The translations under genes were made by a program, and so were the position numbers. Of a DNA stretch of 64,000 nucleotides, positions 33,660-50,268 are shown piece after piece. Origin of the DNA: Sphingomonadales bacterium EhC05. GTDB taxonomy: Bacteria > Pseudomonadota > Alphaproteobacteria > Sphingomonadales > Sphingomonadaceae. Numbering within the stretch: the stretch's first letter is position 1; each line of letters starts with the position of its first letter. The notes below the pieces were generated by a model that saw only the letters and a list, made by a program, of their open reading frames with translations, was not told the origin of the DNA and did not search any database. The DNA is taken from positions 62,001 to 126,000 of the forward strand of contig LXYP01000002.1 in NCBI GenBank assembly GCA_001650955.1, given 5' to 3'.

Positions 33660-34259
33660 AGTGTCAACATTCAACCTGCTGCCGACGACGGAAATAGCTA
33701 TCACCATGGCGATTTGCGTTCGGCGGCGCTCGCCCTGGGAATGGAGCGGATCAAGCAACTGGACCGCCCCGACCTGGGTCTGCGCGCGCTCGCACGTGAC
33801 TTGGGAGTCTCGGCAACCGCACTATATCGACATTTTCCCAACAAGGGCGCGCTGCTCGACGCATTGGCGCTGGAAGGCCTGAATCAACTGGGCGCGCATC
33901 AGGCGGCGGCAGCCGCAAAAGCCGGCGGCGGCATGGAAGGCTTCGTCGAGGTTGGCATCACCTATGTTGAATGGTCCGTCGCCAACCCTGCCCTCGTTCG
34001 CCTGATCTACAATCAAGTCAATAAAGTGGATTTGGTCCATGGCAATCCGAGCAAAATGGGTGAGGCATTTCACCAGTTGCGCAAAGGCATCGCAGCGATG
34101 ATGCCGGACGAGCTCTCCGAACAGCAGCGCACAACCGCAGCTTTGCATGCATGGTCGCTGGTCCATGGCCTGGCGATGCTGATCCTCGACGGGCAGATTG
34201 AATATGATGCTGATCTGGTGCGCCGGGTGGTGACGATGACGGATTTCCGCTTGGCTTGA
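33642..34259 (+). CDS. TetR family transcriptional regulator
   Basis: About 205 aa. The N-terminal helix-turn-helix includes YHHGDLRSAALALGMERI and the recognition segment LGVSATALYRHFPNKGALLDAL. The C-terminal TetR ligand domain is helical and of typical length, with the WHG-type (WSLVHGLAMLILDG) ending. The ATG at 33642 is preferred for family length; an upstream ATG at 33615 is possible and neither has a good Shine-Dalgarno. It is divergent to the carotenoid oxygenase unit. Effector unknown. Confidence 0.85.
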   Translation: MNANDNSVNIQPAADDGNSYHHGDLRSAALALGMERIKQLDRPDLGLRALARDLGVSATALYRHFPNKGALLDALALEGLNQLGAHQAAAAAKAGGGMEGFVEVGITYVEWSVANPALVRLIYNQVNKVDLVHGNPSKMGEAFHQLRKGIAAMMPDELSEQQRTTAALHAWSLVHGLAMLILDGQIEYDADLVRRVVTMTDFRLA

Positions 34260-34588
34260 GATTCGGATCTCTCAGCGATTGTCGCTTGATTGACAGAGAC
34301 CGCCTTGGCGGGAAGAGAGCATGCCCGCGCCACCAACATCATCATGTGTGAAACCAAGCGCGATGCAGTGATCCGATCCCGCCTGCAAACCGGTGATCGA
34401 TAGATCTATTGGTCATGACTTGGCTTTTAATAGATCGGATTTCAATCAATATCGTTTTCTTTCAAGACAGTTAACTGACTTCCGGATCAAATAACCCTCA
34501 AATCGAGATGAGTCGAATCTCTCCTATAAATAGCGGGAGGATCAATTAATCTGAGCCTAACGCCAAGTAGAGAGGGAGACTAGAGACC
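34260..34588. other. Intergenic region without recognised gene
   Basis: 329 bp between the TetR and lysozyme genes. I find no reading frame with coding character, no tRNA and no clear terminator. A short CCGCC-TTG-GGCGG-like hairpin near 34300 and an AT-rich tract before the lysozyme Shine-Dalgarno (GGGAG near 34575) are all that stand out. Confidence 0.6.
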
Positions 34589-35212
34589 ATGAACCGGAAA
34601 CCGATATTCGACGCCGTGCGGAAGATGCTTGGGCGCGGCTTTACCAATGCCGAAGTCAAGCAACTCGACAAGGCATGCGACTTTGCCGAAGCATCTCTCG
34701 GGGCCAGCAGCAGTGGCCGCAATATTCCCTCCACAAGCGAAGACGGCGGACGGTCGATCGGCGCGGCCGGACTCAAGTTAATCCATTCCTTCGAAGGCTG
34801 TGAAAAGCGCCAGGCTGATGGCACTTTCGCAGCCTATCCGGACCCGGGGAGCCGCGATGGAACACCCTGGACAATCGGATGGGGCTCAACCGGTCCCGGT
34901 ATCCACAAGGGCGTGGTCTGGACCCAGAAGCAATGTGATGACCGGTTCAAAGTCGATATTCAAAAATATGCCAATGCGGTCGCAAAGGCGCTCGATGGAT
35001 CGCCGACCACCCCCAATCAATTTGATGCTCTGGTTTCGTTCCATTATAATACAGGCGCTATCCGCAGGGCGACACTCACCAAACTCCACAAGCAAGGCAA
35101 GTTTGCCGAGGCAGAAGCGCAATTCGGACGCTGGGTTAAAAATGACGGCACGGTCATGCGCGGCCTCGTGCGTCGCCGCAAAGCCGAAGCAGATCTTTAC
35201 GCCAAACCGTGA
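34589..35212 (+). CDS. Phage-type GH24 lysozyme (endolysin-like), solitary
   Basis: A 207-aa protein. The GH24 muramidase domain (about residues 55-205) starts AGLKLIHSFEGCEKRQ, with the catalytic Glu in SFEG and the following YPDPGSRDG and TIGWGST marks. FHYNTGA and WVKNDGTVMRGLVRRRKAE complete the fold. The first ~50 residues are an unusual helical segment (FTNAEVKQLDKAC), not a signal or holin. No holin, spanin or other phage gene is nearby, so this looks like a domesticated or stray endolysin. It could serve cell-wall remodelling or antagonism. Confidence 0.85.
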   Translation: MNRKPIFDAVRKMLGRGFTNAEVKQLDKACDFAEASLGASSSGRNIPSTSEDGGRSIGAAGLKLIHSFEGCEKRQADGTFAAYPDPGSRDGTPWTIGWGSTGPGIHKGVVWTQKQCDDRFKVDIQKYANAVAKALDGSPTTPNQFDALVSFHYNTGAIRRATLTKLHKQGKFAEAEAQFGRWVKNDGTVMRGLVRRRKAEADLYAKP

Positions 35213-35573
35213 TCATCCGGCAGGGCACACCTCTAAATGGACGGCGTTTCTCTTGCCGAGATCGGTTAGCCCAAGAATTTGAACGCCAGCCCGCCGCTCG
35301 CCAAACCTGTTTCCAGGCAGATTGGCCAGCGTTGGGCTTGACCCAAATCCAACATCTCCCTATATCCCCGTCTCACCACAGATTTCGAGACAGGGCCGCA
35401 GTTGCGCAGTGTGCCATACGAAATGGGATCTGAACGGTGATCAGGACGCAATAGAGCTGCAGTTTCCTCCCCAGAAAAGGGCGGCGGAGACTTGCGGCTT
35501 TTGTTGTTCTGATGCGCCTCCACATATTTGATTTTCCACCGAATTCCGGTGATGGCGAGAAGGCAAAATATAT
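35213..35573 (+). promoter_or_regulatory. Upstream region of rpoB
   Basis: 361 bp with no reading frame of coding character. It must hold the rpoBC promoter, because rplL is closed by a terminator and is 8 kb away. AGAAGG at 35558-35563 is the Shine-Dalgarno. No strong hairpin or L10-type fold is evident. I could not point to a convincing -35/-10 pair. Confidence 0.4.
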
Positions 35574-39971
<4,398 letters not shown>

Positions 39972-40035
39972 TCGAACCGGCTATTCCAACCCCGCATTTT
40001 TGATTTTTTGGGCCTAGGCCCCGAAGGAAGTGAAT

Positions 40036-44328
<4,293 letters not shown>

Positions 44329-44350
44329 GCTTCCGCTTCACGCTCAAACA

Positions 44351-44388
44351 AAAAGCCCCGCTGGAGACGATCCAGCGGGGCTTTTTTT
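44351..44388 (+). terminator. Intrinsic terminator after rpoC
   Basis: AAAAGCCCCGCTGGA and TCCAGCGGGGCTTTTTTT form a 12-base-pair G+C-rich stem with a 5-base loop (GACGA) and a seven-T tail. It closes the rpoBC transcript and also fits the opposite strand. Confidence 0.95.
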
Positions 44389-44400
44389 GTCGGTTTCAGA

Positions 44401-44982
44401 TCAAATGGTCGATACATCTACCAGCGCTTGTTCAAGCGCGGCCTCGCCTTTCATCATCTGTTGATCCGCCGCGATGACCGTCACATCGGTGATCCCGACA
44501 AAGGCGAGAACATGTTTCAGATAGCCCGAAGCAAAATCGATATCGCTACCCACTTCGGTTCCACCGGATGCGATCAATATAAAGGCTTTTTTGCCGGTAA
44601 GCAGGCCTTCGGGGCCAGTGGCGGTATATTGAAAGGTCTTGCGGGCCCGGGCGATCAGGTCGATCCATGCCTTGAGCGCGGCCGGAACCGCAAAATTATA
44701 GATCGGTGTTCCGATCACCAGCGTGTCAGCGGCGAGAAGCTCGTCAACCAGCGAGTCAGAAAGCGCGAGCGCGGCTTTCTGATCATCGGTACGCTCGGCT
44801 TCATCAGTGAAATTGGCACCGATCCAGTCTTCCGTCACAAAAGGTAAGGCCGCGGTCAGATCGCGGGTGACAATATTGTCGGGGGCCAGTTTTTCAATCA
44901 CCGCATCGGTGAGGCCGCGGGAGGATGAACCTGCGGTTCGGGCACTGGCATCGATACGAAGGATATTTTTGGACTGTGTCAT
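44401..44982 (-). CDS. FMN-dependent NADH-azoreductase
   Basis: A 193-aa flavodoxin-fold quinone/azo reductase. It begins NILRIDASARTAGSSSRGLTDAV, has the FMN-binding loop PIYNFAVPAALKAWID and the GGTEVGSDIDFASGYLKHVLAFVG segment. The start at 44982 matches the family N-terminus. It is downstream of the pirin gene and separated by a terminator-like hairpin. It lies convergent to rpoC across the rpoC terminator. It is likely induced by electrophiles through the divergent LysR. Confidence 0.9.
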   Translation of the reverse strand: MTQSKNILRIDASARTAGSSSRGLTDAVIEKLAPDNIVTRDLTAALPFVTEDWIGANFTDEAERTDDQKAALALSDSLVDELLAADTLVIGTPIYNFAVPAALKAWIDLIARARKTFQYTATGPEGLLTGKKAFILIASGGTEVGSDIDFASGYLKHVLAFVGITDVTVIAADQQMMKGEAALEQALVDVSTI

Positions 44983-45014
44983 AAGATTATGTCTTTCTGC
45001 TGTGGATTGAGACG

Positions 45015-45063
45015 GGAAAAAAGAAGGGGCGCTCTGTATCTTTAGGGGGAAGAGAGCGCCCCT
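45015..45063 (-). terminator. Terminator/attenuator between pirin and azoreductase genes
   Basis: AGGGGCGCTCT (45025-45035) and AGAGCGCCCCT (45053-45063) make a perfect 11-bp stem with a 17-base loop. Read on the minus strand, it is followed by TTCTTTTTTCCC. It would partially stop pirin transcripts before the azoreductase gene. Confidence 0.75.
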
Positions 45064-45076
45064 CCGGTCGCGGGTG

Positions 45077-45793
45077 TCAGTTCTGGGACTCCGATGCTTC
45101 GACAAAGACAAATTCGGCATCGTCGAGGGCTTCGATCTCGAGCAAGGGAATATCCCGTATCGCCAGCGAGTCTCGGGCATCGACCAGTTCGCCATTGACC
45201 CGAATCTGGCCTGCTGAGCCGACCAGATAGATATGAGCGCCTTCGGCGATCCGATGTTCGATCAACGTCCCAGGCGTCAACCTGGCGCCATAGAGACGGG
45301 CATCGGACTGGATCATCAGCGCGCCATTGTCGATATCCTCGTCAAATCCGCTGGCCAGAATCTCCAGTTGATCAACACGATCGCCCTGCGGAAATCTTTT
45401 GCCATCCCAGCGCGGGTTTCCTCCGGGCGCGCGCGGTTCGATCCAGATTTGGAACAGACGGGTTTCGTCGTCCTCGAGATTATATTCGCTGTGCATGACA
45501 CCGCTACCGGCGCTCATCACCTGAATATCGCCTGCTTCGGTACGGCCTTCATTGCCCATATTATCGCGATGGGTAATGGCGCCCTCACGGACATAGGTGA
45601 TGATTTCCATATTCTGATGGCCGTGCATCGGAAAGCCGGTTTGCGGTGCAATCTGATCATCATTCCATACCCGGATCGGGCCAAAACCCATGCGGGCGGG
45701 ATCCCAATATTTGCCAAAGGAAAAATGATGGCGGGCCTGCAGCCAGTCATGATTGACATGGGCCAGCTCAGCAAATTCGCGTTTCTCGATCAT
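45077..45793 (-). CDS. Pirin family protein
   Basis: A 238-aa bicupin pirin. The N-terminal cupin has the metal ligand set HHFSFGKYWDP, MHGHQNMEIITYVREGAITHRD (parts quoted) and a later MHSEYNLEDDETRLFQIW. The C-terminal half is the second barrel. Bacterial pirins often have quercetinase or redox-related roles. It stands upstream of the azoreductase and divergent from a LysR regulator. Confidence 0.92.
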   Translation of the reverse strand: MIEKREFAELAHVNHDWLQARHHFSFGKYWDPARMGFGPIRVWNDDQIAPQTGFPMHGHQNMEIITYVREGAITHRDNMGNEGRTEAGDIQVMSAGSGVMHSEYNLEDDETRLFQIWIEPRAPGGNPRWDGKRFPQGDRVDQLEILASGFDEDIDNGALMIQSDARLYGARLTPGTLIEHRIAEGAHIYLVGSAGQIRVNGELVDARDSLAIRDIPLLEIEALDDAEFVFVEASESQN

Positions 45794-45917
45794 TGTCTTT
45801 CTCCTGTTCCAGCGGCGTCGTTTCCGCTTTGTTGAAGTTGAAATAGGGTCGTTTGTTTGTTTCTAAAATAGACAATATAGAAATTGATTGTTTCCATTTA
45901 TTAACTAATATCAATTC

Positions 45918-46808
45918 ATGGCGTTACCCGATTATGAAGCATGGGCGATTTTCGCAGCGGTGGCGCGGCTTGGCAGTTTCACCGCTGCGGCTCATGAGCT
46001 TGCGCTTTCCAAACCGACTATCTCGAAAGCCATCTCCCGGCTGGAACAGTCGTTGGGAACGGTCTTGTTCCACCGCACGTCGCGCAAAATCTCGCTGTCC
46101 ACCGCTGGCAAGTCGCTGTTGCATCACGCCCAGCATATTGCCCGCGACGGTGAGGAGGCGATGGAGGCCGCGCGCCAGACCACGCATTTGCTGCGCGGAA
46201 AGGTGCGACTGGCCGGACCGCTTAGCTACGGCCTCTCTCATCTCGCGCCGGTGATTGCCGATTTCATGTGCGCTTATCCCGAGATTACCGTGGATCTTCA
46301 GCTGAATGATGCCAGGATTGATCTGATCGAGGAAGGCTTTGACTGCGCCATTCGTATCGGCGCACTTCCGGACAGCAGCCTCAGGGCGATCAAGCTGCGC
46401 GAAATGCACGGCTATTTCATTGCCGCTCCGAGCTACGTCAAGCGCATGGGTCACCCCAGGACGCCGGCGGCCCTGATCGAGCATGACTGTTTTCTCTATT
46501 CCAACAGGGCGAGTCCCGAACTCTGGCATATGGTCGGACCCAAGAACCAGACTGCCAGCCTGCGCCCGAAATGCCGGTTCCAAAGTAACAATGGCGATGT
46601 CATGCTGCCGGCATTGATTGCCGGACGCGGTATCGGATATTTGCCCGACTTTCTTTGCCAAAAGGCGCTAGATGCCGGCGACCTCATCCATATCCTGCCG
46701 GGCTGGGATATGGGCAATATCGCGCTCAATATCATCATGCCCCCTTCCCGCCTGCGTCCGGCTCGCGTAGATGCTCTGATTGACTATTTAAGGGACAATC
46801 TACGCTAG
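45918..46808 (+). CDS. LysR family transcriptional regulator
   Basis: A 296-aa LTTR. The N-terminal HTH is ALSKPTISKAISRLEQSLGTVLFHRTSRKIS in part, and the effector domain contains LVGPLSYG-like and IAAPSYVKRMG, followed by GRGIGYLPDFL. It is divergent from the pirin/azoreductase unit and probably regulates it. Its stop codon TAG overlaps the GTG start of the LysE gene by one base, so the exporter is coupled to it. Confidence 0.9.
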   Translation: MALPDYEAWAIFAAVARLGSFTAAAHELALSKPTISKAISRLEQSLGTVLFHRTSRKISLSTAGKSLLHHAQHIARDGEEAMEAARQTTHLLRGKVRLAGPLSYGLSHLAPVIADFMCAYPEITVDLQLNDARIDLIEEGFDCAIRIGALPDSSLRAIKLREMHGYFIAAPSYVKRMGHPRTPAALIEHDCFLYSNRASPELWHMVGPKNQTASLRPKCRFQSNNGDVMLPALIAGRGIGYLPDFLCQKALDAGDLIHILPGWDMGNIALNIIMPPSRLRPARVDALIDYLRDNLR

Positions 46809-47488
46809 TGCCGCTCGAAACCATCCTCCTGTTCATTGTCGCAGACCTGATGATCTGCCTCACTCCGGGTCCCGCGACGATGGTCACGGTCAGCCATGCC
46901 CTGCCCAATGGTCCCGCAGGCGGAATGCGCGGCGCGTTAGGGCCGATTGTTGGCGTCAATGTCGGCAATTTTATCTGGTATGCGCTGACCGCCTTTGGGC
47001 TGATCGCGCTTATCCAGACCTTGCCGACAGTCTATGCGTTGCTGCGCTGGATCGGCGTCGCCTATCTGATCTGGATGGGCGTCAACATGCTGCGCAGCAC
47101 CAGCCGCAAACTGCACGACCAAAATTCCAGCCGCGCCAATTTCCGTCGAGGATTTCTCAATGGGCTGGCCGTGCATATGTCCAATCCCAAGGCGCTGCTA
47201 TTCTATACCGCCTTCATCCCGCCATTCATCGATCCGGCCGGCAATCTCTGGCTGCAATTTGGGATATTGGTCGGATTGACTGTGCTCACCGAGACAACCG
47301 GTCTGACCTTCTATGCCGCGCTCGCTTCGCGGTCGCGAAATCTCGTCAGCGCCGACAGCGCACAGCCAATATTTCAGAAAGTCGCTGCATTTGTCCTGAT
47401 TGCAGCCGCGTTCATTCTGGCCTGGTGGAATATTTCGGATGGCTCGACAGCTATGCTGTTCAATCAGCCGACAGGCTTCAACGGGTAG
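46808..47488 (+). CDS. LysE family translocator
   Basis: A 226-aa inner-membrane exporter with about six helices and the RhtB/LysE signature LTPGPATMVTVSHAL...GGMRGALGPIVGVN at the N-terminus. It also has GFLNGLAVHMSNPKALLFY. Such proteins export amino acids or related metabolites. The GTG start overlaps the LysR stop. No link to a particular substrate is visible. Confidence 0.88.
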   Translation: MPLETILLFIVADLMICLTPGPATMVTVSHALPNGPAGGMRGALGPIVGVNVGNFIWYALTAFGLIALIQTLPTVYALLRWIGVAYLIWMGVNMLRSTSRKLHDQNSSRANFRRGFLNGLAVHMSNPKALLFYTAFIPPFIDPAGNLWLQFGILVGLTVLTETTGLTFYAALASRSRNLVSADSAQPIFQKVAAFVLIAAAFILAWWNISDGSTAMLFNQPTGFNG

Positions 47489-48514
47489 ATGGTCATCATG
47501 AAGCAAATCCTGACATTCCTTGCTATGCTGTCGCTGACCTCTCCCGGCCACGCCCAGCGGCCGGTCGAACCGGCTGTAGATGACGCGCAACTGGCTGCAT
47601 TCAGGAATTTGCAGATACTGGACCAGCGACTCTTCGGCATCGGCTATCGGCTGGCAGTGGCCAACGCGCCATTTTGTCGCACCCCGACAGCGCGGGCGGG
47701 CTTTCTCCTGCATGATATCGACCAATATGCCGACCAGCCAAGTGCGCGGGCGGCATTTGATATTGATCATTCGATCGCCTTCAATGCGATCGCCCCGAAT
47801 AGTCCGGCCGAACGCGCTGGATTGCGTGCCGGTGACGACCTGTTGGCGCTCAACGAAACGCAGATAGCAGCGATCCGGCTGGATGACCCGGCATCGGCAA
47901 AGCAACAGCCTGGCTATCGCCGCATTGCCGCGGTCAACAAACTGCTAGCCAAGAACTTGCAGGCCGGTGAAATCTCATTGACCCTCGCCGATGGCGAGGC
48001 GCAAAAAATCGTCGCTATCGTTGCGGAGCCCGGCTGCGCCAGTAATTTCCAGATTGCGGTGACCGACGACCGCGCAGCATCGGCAAATGGCGAGATGGTC
48101 ACCATATCCTCCGGTCTTGCTGAATATTTTCTCGACGATGATGAATTTGCGGCGGTCGTCGCCCATGAGCTGGCGCATAATTTGCTCAACCACCGCGACC
48201 GGCTCAACGCGCAAAAGGTCAACCGGGGGTTTTTTGGCCAATTTGGCAAAAGCGCCGGACGGATCCGCGACACTGAGATCGAGGCTGACCGGCTGTCGGT
48301 CTGGCTGATGGTCAACGCCGGCTATGATCCGAAGGCCGCGATCCGCTTCTGGACCCGCTACGGCAAGGAACATGGCAAGGGCATTTTTTCAGCCTCGACC
48401 CATTATCGCTGGAAGAAGCGAGTCAAATTGTTCCGCGAAGAGCTCGCCAAGATCGCGGCGCTGGACCCCGTCGACGGCAAATATGCGCCACCGCTACTGG
48501 CCAGGATCAACTGA
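47489..48514 (+). CDS. M48 family metalloprotease with PDZ domain
   Basis: A 341-aa periplasmic protease. A signal peptide (about residues 1-22, ending GHA/Q) is followed by a PDZ-like domain (about 90-180: NAIAPNSPAERAGLRAGDDLLALN) and an M48 catalytic domain with VVAHELAHNLL (zinc HExxH) and the downstream Glu in EIEADRLS. It starts on the base after the LysE stop and is likely co-transcribed. It may be involved in outer-membrane protein quality control. Exact role unknown. Confidence 0.87.
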   Translation: MVIMKQILTFLAMLSLTSPGHAQRPVEPAVDDAQLAAFRNLQILDQRLFGIGYRLAVANAPFCRTPTARAGFLLHDIDQYADQPSARAAFDIDHSIAFNAIAPNSPAERAGLRAGDDLLALNETQIAAIRLDDPASAKQQPGYRRIAAVNKLLAKNLQAGEISLTLADGEAQKIVAIVAEPGCASNFQIAVTDDRAASANGEMVTISSGLAEYFLDDDEFAAVVAHELAHNLLNHRDRLNAQKVNRGFFGQFGKSAGRIRDTEIEADRLSVWLMVNAGYDPKAAIRFWTRYGKEHGKGIFSASTHYRWKKRVKLFREELAKIAALDPVDGKYAPPLLARIN

Positions 48515-48515
48515 C

Positions 48516-48788
48516 CTAATCGTCGCGCTCATAGGCCTCTTTGCAATTGCGGCGCTCTTGCTTGTTCTGCGCTTCGTCGAGACATTTATCCCGCTCTTTT
48601 TTCCGCTCGGCCAGCACCTTGCGACCGAGATCTTCTTCCCGTTCCGATTGGGTCTGGGTGGTCGCGTCGACCGCGGTTTCGACCACTGTACCGGCAGCCT
48701 TGAAGGGCGCGGCGATGATCGTGCTGGCGATACAGCCCGACAGCATCAAGGGGGACATGATCAGGACTAAACTTGGAAGCGCGCGCAT
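48516..48788 (-). CDS. Small lipoprotein with charged coil
   Basis: A 90-aa protein whose signal ends in the lipobox LSGC (Cys about residue 19). The ATG at 48788 follows a strong AAGGAG. The mature part is helical and charged, rich in Lys, Arg and Glu with Cys pairs near the C-terminus (KERDKCLDEAQNKQERRNCK). I do not recognise the family. It is convergent with the M48 gene. Confidence 0.72.
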   Translation of the reverse strand: MRALPSLVLIMSPLMLSGCIASTIIAAPFKAAGTVVETAVDATTQTQSEREEDLGRKVLAERKKERDKCLDEAQNKQERRNCKEAYERDD

Positions 48789-48849
48789 GATATTCTCCTT
48801 GGGAATGATTTGCGCGCTGCCAAATGAAGTCCGGCTGAACGCATATCGA

Positions 48850-49716
48850 CTATTCGGCCAATAATCTTTCGGCCATCGCGCGGGTCTGGACGCCGATTTC
48901 GGGGTGAGACAGAGCGAGCGCGAGATTGGCCTCGACATAGCCCGCTTTCGAACCGCAATCATAGCGTTTGCCGTCAAAGGTCATGCCGTGAAACGGCTGC
49001 TGGCCAATCATCTGGGCCATCGCGTCGGTCAGTTGAATCTCGCCACCGGCCCCCGCTTCCTGGGTTTCCAAAATCCGCATGACCTCGGGTTGCAAAATAT
49101 AGCGGCCAGGCAGAATCAGGTTTGATGGTGCGGTGCCCGCTGCCGGTTTTTCGACCAGGCCTTTGACTTCGGTAATCGGCCCATCGCGATAGCCCGGATC
49201 GATAACGCCGTAAGATGGCGTGTCTTCGATCGGGATTTCCAGCGCACAAATGACATTGCCGCCCAGCTTCTCGTAAGCGCCAACCATCTGTTTCATGCAC
49301 CCGGGCGACCCGACCATGAACTCGTCCGGCAGAAAAATCGCAAAAGGCTCGTCACCGATAATATCGCGTGCGCACCAGATCGCGTGGCCGAGTCCCAGCG
49401 GCTCCTGCTGACGCACAAATACACAATCCCCGGGTTTGAGCCGGGTGCCGTCGAGCACCGAAGCATCCTTGCCCCGATCGCCCATCGTCCGTTCCAGCTC
49501 ATAAGCCATGTCAAAATGATCTTCGATCATGCCTTTGCCGCGGCCATTGACGAAGATCATCTGCTCAATCCCGGCCTCAAGCGCCTCATCGATCGCATAT
49601 TGCAGCAGCGGCCGGTCGACGATTGGGAACAGCTCTTTGGGCATCACCTTGGTCGCCGGCAGAAATCTCGTCCCCATTCCCGCAACCGGGAAGACAGCTT
49701 TTTTGATCGGTTTCAT
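48850..49716 (-). CDS. galU: UTP--glucose-1-phosphate uridylyltransferase
   Basis: A 288-aa nucleotidyltransferase making UDP-glucose. It begins KKAVFPVAGMGTRFLPATKVMPKE, contains IEQMIFVNGRGKGMIEDHFD, LGLGHAIWCARD, the FLPDEFMVG block, and EVKGLVEKPAAGTAPSN. All are typical GalU segments. It precedes no exopolysaccharide cluster here, but serves cell-envelope sugar synthesis. msrA lies just upstream on the same strand (7-bp gap). Confidence 0.96.
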   Translation of the reverse strand: MKPIKKAVFPVAGMGTRFLPATKVMPKELFPIVDRPLLQYAIDEALEAGIEQMIFVNGRGKGMIEDHFDMAYELERTMGDRGKDASVLDGTRLKPGDCVFVRQQEPLGLGHAIWCARDIIGDEPFAIFLPDEFMVGSPGCMKQMVGAYEKLGGNVICALEIPIEDTPSYGVIDPGYRDGPITEVKGLVEKPAAGTAPSNLILPGRYILQPEVMRILETQEAGAGGEIQLTDAMAQMIGQQPFHGMTFDGKRYDCGSKAGYVEANLALALSHPEIGVQTRAMAERLLAE

Positions 49717-49723
49717 GCGTTTT

Positions 49724-50257
49724 CTAGTCCTTCAATTTGTCGGCAAAACTGGTCCGCAGCTTTTGCAATTTGGGCGGGATGGTCGCGACACAATAGGGAT
49801 TGCCGCGCCCTTCGTCAGCCCAATATTGTTGATGATAGTCCTCGGCCGCATACCAAGTTGCCGGCCCTTCGATCGTCGTGACGACGGGCAGGGAAAGATT
49901 GGCGGTGGCGCGCGCGATTGCGGCCTCGGCTTCAGCCCGCTGGGCCTCATCGAGCGGAAAAATCGCCGAGCGATATTGCGTTCCGATATCATTGCCTTGG
50001 CGGTTGAGCTGGGTTGGGTCATGGGTGGCAAAGAAGATATCGAGCAGATCGGCATAGCTCACCACCATCTCATCGAAACCAATTTTGATCCCTTCGGCAT
50101 GTCCGGTGGTACCAGAGCAGACCTCGCGATAGGTCGGATTGGGATTGGCACCGCCAATATATCCACTTTCCACTGCGTGCACGCCTGCGATATCGTTGAA
50201 CACCGCCTCGGTACACCAGAAACAGCCACCGGCAAATATTGCTTCCTGCATGGTCAT
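49724..50257 (-). CDS. msrA: Peptide-methionine (S)-S-oxide reductase
   Basis: A 177-aa MsrA. The catalytic Cys is in FAGGCFWCTEAVF and the rest follows the family: GVHAVESGYIGG, THDPTQLNRQGNDIGTQYRSAIF, and the C-terminal AEDYHQQYW. The ATG at 50257 is preferred for GGAG five to six bases upstream; a GTG two codons earlier is possible. It repairs oxidised methionine and sits between the RND pump and galU genes. Confidence 0.95.
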   Translation of the reverse strand: MTMQEAIFAGGCFWCTEAVFNDIAGVHAVESGYIGGANPNPTYREVCSGTTGHAEGIKIGFDEMVVSYADLLDIFFATHDPTQLNRQGNDIGTQYRSAIFPLDEAQRAEAEAAIARATANLSLPVVTTIEGPATWYAAEDYHQQYWADEGRGNPYCVATIPPKLQKLRTSFADKLKD

Positions 50258-50268
50258 TCTCACTCCGT

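Noticed and set aside
35213-35573. Small reading frames between the lysozyme gene and rpoB
   Set aside because: Several frames of 60-85 codons exist on both strands, but they overlap each other without a Shine-Dalgarno or coding character. They are treated as noncoding leader.
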